Assembly (NCBI GenBank): GCA_030830765.1
Contig: JAURMJ010000039.1
Span: forward strand, 1 to 5,949
Source: Quisquiliibacterium sp.
GTDB taxonomy: Bacteria > Pseudomonadota > Gammaproteobacteria > Burkholderiales > Burkholderiaceae_E
Length of the DNA: 5,949 nucleotides
Direction of reading: 5' to 3'
Shown here: positions 1 to 5,138 of the stretch, one piece after another
Layout of the letters: each line of letters starts with the position of its first letter
How positions within the stretch are numbered: position 1 is the stretch's first letter
Translations under genes and position numbers: made by a program
Notes under the pieces: generated by a model
The model's input: only the letters and a program-made list of their open reading frames with translations
Databases searched by the model: none
What the model was told of the DNA's origin: nothing

Positions 1-226
1 TGCGATTGGCGCAATTGAAATAAGCGGTCTCGGTCTTCCCGACGCGCGCACCCCACTCGCGTGTGTCATCGCCCCGGCCGGGGTGCTCAACCTTGATGAC
101 CTCTGCACCCAGGTCACCCAGCGTCATTGCGCACATCGGTCCGGCCAGAACTCTGGACAAGTCAAGGACGCGCACCCCCTCCAATGGCAGTCGCGGGGTC
201 GTGCGGGAAGTTGAATCATTCGTCAT
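1..226 (-). CDS. CaiB/BaiF (family III) CoA-transferase, N-terminal part
   Basis: Only the first 75 codons are in the window; the gene runs off the left edge. Family III CoA-transferases move CoA between organic acids in the cytoplasm through an aspartyl-CoA anhydride. The visible part carries the family's N-terminal CoA-binding fold: [16 protein letters not shown] at residues 15-30, then [18 protein letters not shown] at residues 37-54 and TREWG at 55-59, the usual nucleotide-binding opening. The catalytic Asp lies beyond the window, so activity cannot be judged. The ATG at 224-226 is chosen because the conserved domain begins about 14 residues later and no upstream in-frame start is near; no strong Shine-Dalgarno is visible. 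It is transcribed divergently from the thioesterase/dioxygenase block. This suggests a role in activating or recycling an acid used by that block, which is inference. Family assignment is firm; the substrate is unknown. Confidence 0.9.
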   Translation of the reverse strand, partial: MTNDSTSRTTPRLPLEGVRVLDLSRVLAGPMCAMTLGDLGAEVIKVEHPGRGDDTREWGARVGKTETAYFNCANR

Positions 227-284
227 GGTTTTTGTCTGCCTGGGGTTTCTGGATTGAACAAGAGGCTGGGCGGGGGCGAACGGC

Positions 285-310
285 AAACACAGCCTTTGGC
301 CTGTGTTTTT
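285..310 (+). terminator. Terminator-like hairpin in the leader of the thioesterase operon
   Basis: AAACACA (285-291) pairs with TGTGTTT (302-308), and GCC (292-294) pairs with GGC (298-300) around a TTT loop, leaving C301 as a single bulge. The stem is about 10 bp and the right arm runs into TTTTT (306-310), as in an intrinsic terminator on the plus strand. No plus-strand gene is seen to the left, so it could be an attenuator, the end of a short leader transcript, or an operator-like repeat. Structure is seen; function is inferred. Confidence 0.35.
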
Positions 311-319
311 CGCAGGGAG

Positions 320-335
320 GCTCGGGCACCCGAGC
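320..335. repeat. Palindrome, possible operator
   Basis: GCTCGGG (320-326) and CCCGAGC (329-335) are perfect 7-base inverted repeats with a 2-base spacer (CA). They sit between the two divergent genes, just upstream of the AT-rich patch. The tight dyad symmetry resembles a binding site for a dimeric regulator better than an RNA hairpin, since the loop would be short. No regulator gene is visible in the window to match with it. Confidence 0.3.
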
Positions 336-430
336 GCACTCCCCTTTTTGAAAAAATTGTCCGTATATTTGGGAAAACAAACTCTAGCAGCCTTATCTAC
401 GGCTTCAAGCGCCCGATTGCCCACAGTGAA

Positions 431-1360
431 ATGACTCCGATCATCGCCGAACTAAACCGCAAATACATTAATCGGGCGCCGCATATGCGGGATATCGGAG
501 CTGCTGTCACTGCAATCAGCCGTGCAAAGGGTTCAATGATGCTGCCGGCACGGGAAGACTGGCTCGGGGACCCGCAACGTGGACTGATCCATCCCGGTGT
601 GTTGACGGTCCTTGCAGACTCGTGCTGCGGGCTCGCAGTCGGAGCGGCGCTCAAGGAGCAGCTTCCGTATGCCACCCTCGATCTGCGGATGGACTACCTG
701 AAATCGGCCGGGCCCGACAAGAGTCTTCATTGCGATGCAGCCTGTTACAGGCTGACGCGCAGCGTTGCCTTCGTGCGCGCCAACGTCTGGCAGGACTCAG
801 CGGAACAGATCGTCGCGACAACCCAGGCCACGTTCATGCTGTCGACTGCGGTCGGCTCGCGGCCGGTAACCCCTGGAGGCGTTGCGCAGCCGACGCCCGC
901 GGGCGACGCTCTGGCGACTGAGTCAATCTGGCTGGCGCCACTCACAAGCGAGGCCGTTCTGCCCGAGACGCCGATTCCGTATGCGCAATACCTGGGCATC
1001 CGCGTCAGTCAAACAGCCGATCAGATGATCTTCAGATTGCCCTATCGTGATGAACTCGTCGGCAATCCGCGCCTGCCGGCCCTGCACGGTGGGGTCGTCG
1101 CCGGGTTTTGCGAGACGGCGGCAATCGTGCAACTGATTCAAAGCCTTGCAGGCGAAAAATTCCCGAAGGGTATTGATTTTTCGATCGACTACCTGCGCTC
1201 CGGGCGACCAAAGGAGAGTTTCGCCAGCTGCGAAGTGGTCAGGATTGGCTCTCGAGTTGCTCTGGTACAGGTCCGTTGCTGGCAAGACGAGCCGAAACGA
1301 CCGATTGCGGTGGCGCGCGGACACTTTCTGCTGGCCGACCCGTCGGCTCGGGACCTGTGA
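431..1360 (+). CDS. Tandem hotdog-fold (PaaI-like) thioesterase, 309 aa
   Basis: This protein contains two PaaI/acyl-CoA thioesterase hotdog domains in one chain. Domain 1 (about residues 14-138) has [14 protein letters not shown] (H54, D63) followed by [13 protein letters not shown] and ends in ATFML. Domain 2 (about residues 183-301) has [14 protein letters not shown] (H219, E228), then [13 protein letters not shown] and ends in RGHFLL. The family hydrolyses acyl- or aryl-CoA thioesters in the cytoplasm, with the His-Gly-Gly loop and an acidic residue lining the active site across a dimer interface. A single-chain pseudo-dimer is the natural reading here. The frame is open back to 254, but residues before the ATG at 431 look non-coding. 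The first domain is complete from about 431, so that start is preferred, though its ribosome site is poor. A later ATG at 536, with AAAGGG just upstream, would cut into domain 1. The gene leads a likely operon with the TfdA-like dioxygenase. Its substrate is unknown. Confidence 0.85.
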   Translation: MTPIIAELNRKYINRAPHMRDIGAAVTAISRAKGSMMLPAREDWLGDPQRGLIHPGVLTVLADSCCGLAVGAALKEQLPYATLDLRMDYLKSAGPDKSLHCDAACYRLTRSVAFVRANVWQDSAEQIVATTQATFMLSTAVGSRPVTPGGVAQPTPAGDALATESIWLAPLTSEAVLPETPIPYAQYLGIRVSQTADQMIFRLPYRDELVGNPRLPALHGGVVAGFCETAAIVQLIQSLAGEKFPKGIDFSIDYLRSGRPKESFASCEVVRIGSRVALVQVRCWQDEPKRPIAVARGHFLLADPSARDL

Positions 1361-1446
1361 TGGCTTCGTCACGACCAGTACAGAACTGATGCAATCCACC
1401 CAATCATCCTTTCAATCAATCGACCCATCGGACTGAAGATACTCCC

Positions 1447-1452
1447 AAGGAG
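1447..1452 (+). promoter_or_regulatory. Ribosome binding site of the TfdA-like dioxygenase; decides the start
   Basis: AAGGAG lies directly against an ATG at 1453 but 6 bases before a second in-frame ATG at 1459. Normal spacing favours 1459 as the start, giving a protein beginning MSITIV rather than MTMSITIV. Confidence 0.8.
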
Positions 1453-1458
1453 ATGACA

Positions 1459-2343
1459 ATGAGCATCACGATTGTGCCGGTCACCGAGCATTTCGTGGCA
1501 GAGGTTGGTGACATAGACCTGAGTGCACCGCTACCGCCCGAGCAGTTGCGCCAGGTCAGGGATGCGTTCACTCGGTACGCAGTGCTCGTTTTCCCGGGGC
1601 AGACGCTCAGCGTTGAACAGCACCTGTCTTTTGCGTCTAATTTTGGTCCTCATGAAACGACTGTTGCGGTGCAGATGAGCGGACGCAAGCTACGCACCCG
1701 GCAGGAAATTGCCGATATCGCCAATCTCGATGCTGACGGCCAGATCTGGAATCAGAAAAGCCGGACTCGGATGTTTCAGATGGGTAACCGGCTCTGGCAT
1801 ACCGACAGCTCATTCAAGGAGCCGACCGGCTACGTTTCGATGCTCTACGCACGGTCGATTGCGCCGATCGGCGGGCATACCGAGTTCGCCGATATGCGGG
1901 CAGCCTGGGATGGACTGCCCGACGCGATGAAGGTCCGTATTGACGGACTGATCGGCGAGCATTCACTGATGTTCTCTCGACGCAGACTGGGTTTCACTGA
2001 GTTCTCGGATGCAGAAAGGATTGCATTTGCTCCAGTGGCCAGGCCGCTGGTGCGGACGCTCGCCGAATCCGGCCGCCGCAACCTGTATCTGGCTTCGCAT
2101 ATCGGCCGCATTCGGGGCCTGGAAGACGAGACCGCCGAGGCGCTCCTCTCGGAACTGATTGCACATGCAACACAGCGTCAGTTTGTGCACACGCATCGCT
2201 GGCGTGAGCATGATCTGGTGATGTGGGACAACCGATGCACGATGCATCGGGGTACCGAGTTCGATGATTTACGCTGGCGGCGGGACATGCATCGCGCGAC
2301 TACCGAAGACCAACCGGACCTTTTCGCGATCTCGACCGAGTGA
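1459..2343 (+). CDS. TauD/TfdA family 2-oxoglutarate-dependent dioxygenase, TfdA-like, 294 aa
   Basis: This is a non-heme Fe(II)/2-oxoglutarate dioxygenase that would couple decarboxylation of 2-oxoglutarate to hydroxylation of a substrate in the cytoplasm. Numbered from the ATG at 1459, the iron ligands are H114 and D116 in LWHTDSSFKEP and H263 in MWDNRCTMHRG. T141 in GGHTEFADMRAAWD and R279 in the MHRATT motif fit the 2-oxoglutarate contacts known from TauD/TfdA. The length and blocks such as VLVFPGQ, ASNFGP, ADIANLDADG, HATQRQFVHTHRW and LVMWDNRC follow the 2,4-D dioxygenase TfdA, as recalled, more closely than TauD. Even so, identity looks well short of orthology, so no symbol is given. 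No chlorophenol or chlorocatechol genes are visible. The substrate may be an aryloxyalkanoate, a related ether acid, or something else. It is flanked by the hotdog thioesterase and an NTF2-like gene in the same direction. Confidence 0.93.
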   Translation: MSITIVPVTEHFVAEVGDIDLSAPLPPEQLRQVRDAFTRYAVLVFPGQTLSVEQHLSFASNFGPHETTVAVQMSGRKLRTRQEIADIANLDADGQIWNQKSRTRMFQMGNRLWHTDSSFKEPTGYVSMLYARSIAPIGGHTEFADMRAAWDGLPDAMKVRIDGLIGEHSLMFSRRRLGFTEFSDAERIAFAPVARPLVRTLAESGRRNLYLASHIGRIRGLEDETAEALLSELIAHATQRQFVHTHRWREHDLVMWDNRCTMHRGTEFDDLRWRRDMHRATTEDQPDLFAISTE

Positions 2344-2348
2344 ACCAG

Positions 2349-2366
2349 GGCTTGGCAGGGCCAGCC
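2349..2366 (+). repeat. Small intercistronic inverted repeat
   Basis: Six bases after the dioxygenase stop codon, GGC+TGGC (2349-2351, 2353-2356) can pair with GCCA+GCC (2360-2366), with one bulged T and a 3-base AGG loop. No T-tract follows, so it is not a convincing terminator. It could be an mRNA-stabilising or processing hairpin between the dioxygenase and NTF2-like cistrons, or chance. Confidence 0.2.
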
Positions 2367-2414
2367 GGATGAACCCGAGCCTCGTGCGGACCGCCCACAG
2401 GGCAACCGACTCTC

Positions 2415-2420
2415 AGGAGA
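2415..2420 (+). promoter_or_regulatory. Ribosome binding site of the NTF2-like gene
   Basis: AGGAGA lies 5 bases before the ATG at 2426. It fixes that start over in-frame codons further upstream, the first of which (2264) lies inside the dioxygenase gene. Confidence 0.8.
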
Positions 2421-2425
2421 ACATA

Positions 2426-2908
2426 ATGATTGAATCCATCTTGCAACGTTTCATCACCGCGGTTCAGACCCACGATTCACCGGGGCTCTCGCAACTGTTC
2501 ACCAACGACGGTGTCTACGATGACTACTTCTTTGGTCGGCATAGCGGTCGCGCCGAGATCGCAGCAATGCTCGATCGTTTTCATGTGGGTGGCGAAGCCT
2601 TCTGTTGGCAGTTTCACGATCTGCTCGAGCAAGGAGATCTGGCCTATGCCAGCTACCTGTTCAGCTATCGGTCGCTGGAACCTGAAAGCCAGGGTGAAAT
2701 CATTGTCTTCGAAGGAATGGCCAAGATCCGTCTGCTTGATGGCCTGATGACCCACTATGCCGAGGTTTTTGATCGCGGCATTGCGTTCAGCCAACTCGGT
2801 TATCCGTCAGAGCGCATTGGCAAGCTGCTCTCGAGATACGCGAAAGGGTTCGTGGCAAGCGAACCGGTGATCGGGCATCTGGCGCATCGCAAGACCGTCA
2901 TCGGCTGA
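2426..2908 (+). CDS. Nuclear transport factor 2 (NTF2)/SnoaL-like family protein, 160 aa
   Basis: This small cytoplasmic protein has the cone-shaped NTF2-like pattern. An N-terminal helix with ILQRFITAVQTHDSPGLSQLF (residues 5-25) leads into the strand turn TNDGVYDDYFFGRHSGRAEI (26-45), then a helix MLDRFHVGG. Beta strands follow in AYASYLFSYRSL (74-84) and EIIVFEGMAKIRLLDGLMTHY (91-111). A C-terminal segment, AEVFDRGIAFSQLGYPSERI (112-131), resembles a recurring subfamily ending. The family includes isomerases, cyclases, dehydratases and non-enzymatic ligand-binding proteins, so function cannot be named from the fold. The acidic/aromatic cluster D29, Y31, D32, D33, Y34 could line the pocket. 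Position after the dioxygenase, with its own strong ribosome site, suggests it acts on or binds a product of the same pathway (inference). Family call is good; role is unknown. Confidence 0.8.
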   Translation: MIESILQRFITAVQTHDSPGLSQLFTNDGVYDDYFFGRHSGRAEIAAMLDRFHVGGEAFCWQFHDLLEQGDLAYASYLFSYRSLEPESQGEIIVFEGMAKIRLLDGLMTHYAEVFDRGIAFSQLGYPSERIGKLLSRYAKGFVASEPVIGHLAHRKTVIG

Positions 2909-2961
2909 GGGCAGCCCAACTTCCGATCGAGCGCAAGACGGCCTGTAAGCGATGCGCACAG

Positions 2962-3000
2962 CGCCCTGCCTCGAGCTCAGGCAGGGTGGCAAAGTCTTTT
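2962..3000 (+). terminator. Probable intrinsic terminator between convergent genes
   Basis: CCCTGCCT (2964-2971) and AGGCAGGG (2979-2986) form a perfect 8-bp GC-rich stem with a 7-base loop, extended by a G-T wobble and a C-G pair to 2962 and 2988. TCTTTT follows at 2995-3000 after a 6-base gap, so the T-tract is displaced. It lies 53 bases after the NTF2-like stop and 24 bases beyond the carbonic anhydrase stop on the other strand. On the minus strand no T-tract follows the hairpin. Confidence 0.5.
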
Positions 3001-3024
3001 AAAATGCTGGCCCGGGATAACGTA

Positions 3025-3675
3025 TCAGCGAGGTCCGATGGCCGCGACCGCAGTCTCGTAAGCGGGCATCAGTTCAGAGGCATCGGAGACACTCAAACCG
3101 AGATCTCTGAGCCGGCCATCCCCCACGCCGTAGATCCAGCCGTGAACAGCCAGAGATTGCCCGCGATACCAGGCATCCTGCACGATCGAGGTCTGGCTGA
3201 CGTTCCTGACCTGTTCAATCACGTTCAACTCACAAAGCCGGCTGAATGCATCGCCCTCAGGCAGCACATTGCCCAGGTACCGGCCGTGCTTCTCATGCAC
3301 ATCCTGGACATGTCGGATCCAATTGTCTGCAAGCCCGACCTTGCGACCTGAAAATGCTGCGTGGACGCCACTGCAGCCATAGTGTCCGCAAACGATGATG
3401 TCGCGAACCTGAAGAATATCGACCGCGAACTGGATCACCGACAGGCAATTCAGATCGGTATGCACAACGACGTTGGCCACATTGCGATGAACAAACACCT
3501 CGCCCGGAGCCAGACCTGTGATCTGGTTGGCGGGTACGCGTGAATCCGAGCAGCCGATCCAGAGGTAGCGTGGCGCCTGCTGCTCTGACAGGCGCTCAAA
3601 GAAGTTCGGATCGCTTCGGGTGACCGACTCGACCCAGGCTCGGTTTGCTTCGAACAGATGTTTCAGCCCGCTCAT
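3025..3675 (-). CDS. can: Beta-carbonic anhydrase (type II, Can-like), 216 aa
   Basis: This enzyme interconverts CO2 and bicarbonate, supplying bicarbonate for carboxylases in the cytoplasm. The zinc ligands C42, H98 and C101 and the catalytic dyad D44-R46 (in IGCSDSRVP and CGHYGCSGV) are all present, at the same residue numbers as in E. coli Can. The residues of the non-catalytic bicarbonate site of allosteric type II enzymes also appear conserved: W39, R64 and Y182, the last shifted by one through a one-residue insertion. Length is close to the 220 residues of E. coli Can. The ATG at 3673-3675 aligns with the family start; its Shine-Dalgarno is weak (GAAAGA about 8 bases upstream). The gene starts 27 bases after the amidase stop on the same strand, so cotranscription is plausible. 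CynT is an alternative family name, but no cyanase gene is visible and similarity favours Can. Confidence 0.96.
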   Translation of the reverse strand: MSGLKHLFEANRAWVESVTRSDPNFFERLSEQQAPRYLWIGCSDSRVPANQITGLAPGEVFVHRNVANVVVHTDLNCLSVIQFAVDILQVRDIIVCGHYGCSGVHAAFSGRKVGLADNWIRHVQDVHEKHGRYLGNVLPEGDAFSRLCELNVIEQVRNVSQTSIVQDAWYRGQSLAVHGWIYGVGDGRLRDLGLSVSDASELMPAYETAVAAIGPR

Positions 3676-3702
3676 TGAGGCAGTCTTTCGGAGGTTGATT
3701 GT

Positions 3703-5112
3703 TCAGGATTTAATCGGATCTATCGGAGCCGGGGACGGGTGCCGTGCTTCCAGGACGCGGCAAGCTTGAATCACCATGTCCTCGCGGAAACGCGCACCGG
3801 TAATCTGCACACCCATCGGTAGACCGTCACTCATTCCGGTCGGAGCCGCCATCGACGGCAGGCCCAGAACCGGGACCAGAAACTGAGGGCCTTGCGCACC
3901 CCGCACGCGATCAATCTGCTCTTTGCTGCCCGTGTCGAGCCCCCAGGGCAGAGCGGGCTCCGAACTGACTGGACCGAGCACCAACGGATAGCGCTGCATG
4001 AACTGCATCCAGTCGCGGATGATCGTCGTACGCGTTGCCAGCGCCCGCATATGACCGGCCGCATCCAGAATCTTTGTGTGACGGGTCATTCCTGTAAAGA
4101 AATGCCGGATCCCCTGATCACCCAGGCGTTCAATACTGCCGCTCATCAGTGAGAGCACTTCGCCGTGGCAAAGCGTATCCCACAGTTCGATTGCCTCGCT
4201 CATCCGGGGCGGCTCGGCCTGCTCAACGACATATCCGGCCTCCTGCAGCCAGGCTGCAGCCTGTTGGACTGCAGCCACCACCGCCGGTTGCGCCGGAGAT
4301 GATCCTGTTTCAGTCGTCATGGCCACCCGAATCGGTTCGCTTGTGGATGGCCACTGCAGCGGTGCTGGAACCCACCAGGGATCACGGGCATCGCCCGCAG
4401 CCATCGCGGACAATGCGAGCTCGATATCCCGAACTGTGCGGGCCAACGGACCTTGGACCGACATCAGCTGCATGGACAGTGGACGCTCTTCTGTCGCGCT
4501 TGGAACAAAAGCCGGGACCCGACCAAACGACGGACGAAGACCGTAAATTCCGGTGCAATACGCCGGGTAACGCACCGAACCGGCAAGATCATTACCGTGT
4601 CCGATCGGCCCCATCCCAGACGCGACTGCAGCGGATGCACCACCGCTCGATCCACCCGGGGTATGGATCTCGGACCACGGATTCAGGGTGCGACCGTGCA
4701 ATTCGTTCTCAGTAAACCAGCGCATCGAGAAGGCCGGCGTATTGCTTCGAGCAAACAGCACCGCGCCGGCCTTTCTGAGGTTTGCGACAACCGGGCTGTC
4801 ATCGGTGGCGATATTCTCTCGAAGGGCCGTCAGGCCGTTGGTGGTGGTCTTCCCCCGCTGATCGACGTTGACTTTAGTACTGACCGGCACCCCATGAAGG
4901 ATGCCAAGCTCATCACCCCGGGCAACGGCCCGATCGGCTTCATCAGCCGCCTGAAGTGCGGCCTCCTCATCGATCTCAACAAAGGCGTTCAACGCCGGGT
5001 TAACTGCCCGGCTGCGCGCCAGCACCGAGCTTAGCGCTTCACGACTCGAGATTTCTCGAGTACGAATTGCCTCAGCCAGCTGCGCAGCCGACCATCGCCA
5101 CAGATCGGACAT
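3703..5112 (-). CDS. Amidase (amidase-signature family), 469 aa
   Basis: This is an amidase-signature hydrolase that cleaves amide (or related) bonds through a Ser-cisSer-Lys triad. Numbered from the ATG at 5112, the Lys is K80 in GVPVSTKVNVD, the bridging Ser is S156 in PGGSSGGASAA, and the nucleophile is S179 in GHGNDLAGSVRYPA. The end, from GLPSMAAPTG through LPMGVQITGARFREDMVIQA (about residues 418-450), is typical of the family. Total length is normal, and no signal peptide is seen, so it is probably cytoplasmic. The frame is open to 5157, but GGGAGGGG at 5120-5127, 7 bases before 5112, sets the start. The core reads GND-LAGS instead of the commoner GSD-x-GGS, a tolerated but notable variant. 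It is not GatA: no GatB/GatC genes are adjacent and GatA-specific context is missing. Substrate is unknown; acylamide, nitrile-derived amide and carbamate-type substrates occur in the family. It lies 26 bases downstream of the helicase tail gene and 27 bases upstream of the carbonic anhydrase. Confidence 0.93.
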   Translation of the reverse strand: MSDLWRWSAAQLAEAIRTREISSREALSSVLARSRAVNPALNAFVEIDEEAALQAADEADRAVARGDELGILHGVPVSTKVNVDQRGKTTTNGLTALRENIATDDSPVVANLRKAGAVLFARSNTPAFSMRWFTENELHGRTLNPWSEIHTPGGSSGGASAAVASGMGPIGHGNDLAGSVRYPAYCTGIYGLRPSFGRVPAFVPSATEERPLSMQLMSVQGPLARTVRDIELALSAMAAGDARDPWWVPAPLQWPSTSEPIRVAMTTETGSSPAQPAVVAAVQQAAAWLQEAGYVVEQAEPPRMSEAIELWDTLCHGEVLSLMSGSIERLGDQGIRHFFTGMTRHTKILDAAGHMRALATRTTIIRDWMQFMQRYPLVLGPVSSEPALPWGLDTGSKEQIDRVRGAQGPQFLVPVLGLPSMAAPTGMSDGLPMGVQITGARFREDMVIQACRVLEARHPSPAPIDPIKS

Positions 5113-5119
5113 TGAAAAA

Positions 5120-5127
5120 CCCCTCCC
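5120..5127 (-). promoter_or_regulatory. Ribosome binding site of the amidase gene; decides the start
   Basis: On the minus strand GGGAGGGG precedes the ATG at 5112 by 7 bases. It supports this start over the upstream in-frame ATG at 5157, which would overlap the preceding gene and add 15 residues with no family resemblance. Confidence 0.75.
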
Positions 5128-5138
5128 AGAATTCGTTC

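Larger units (their letters stand above)
227..430. promoter_or_regulatory. Divergent intergenic region with inverted repeats and AT-rich promoter-like stretch
   Basis: This gap separates the minus-strand CoA-transferase start from the plus-strand thioesterase start and must hold promoters for both directions. It contains a hairpin at 285-308, a near-perfect palindrome at 320-335, and an AT-rich patch at about 345-400. The patch has TTGAAA (348-353), TATATT (364-369) and a TTGGGA/TTATCT pair (369-374 and 393-398) spaced 18 bases apart. None is a convincing sigma-70 promoter, so exact start sites are not claimed. The plus-strand reading frame is open back to 254, but that extension has no domain-like sequence and is treated as leader DNA. 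Confidence 0.45.

Noticed and set aside
63..351. Short plus-strand open frames at the left end
   Set aside because: They are antisense to the conserved CoA-transferase N terminus or run into the divergent intergenic region, with no ribosome site or domain.
923..1399. Minus-strand open frame of 158 codons
   Set aside because: It is antisense to the second hotdog domain, which is well conserved on the plus strand; the minus-strand product has no recognisable motif.
2264..2425. Upstream extension of the NTF2-like frame into the dioxygenase gene
   Set aside because: It would overlap the end of the dioxygenase and has no family resemblance; AGGAGA before the ATG at 2426 gives a proper start.
2986..3351. 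Plus-strand open frame of 121 codons over the carbonic anhydrase gene
   Set aside because: It is antisense to a clear, complete carbonic anhydrase with all catalytic residues, has no family resemblance, and begins inside the terminator region.
4149..5034. Two overlapping plus-strand open frames (4149-4715, 4453-5034) of about 190 codons
   Set aside because: Both are antisense to the amidase core, including its signature motifs. Their compositions are Arg/Pro/Thr-rich shadows without conserved features.
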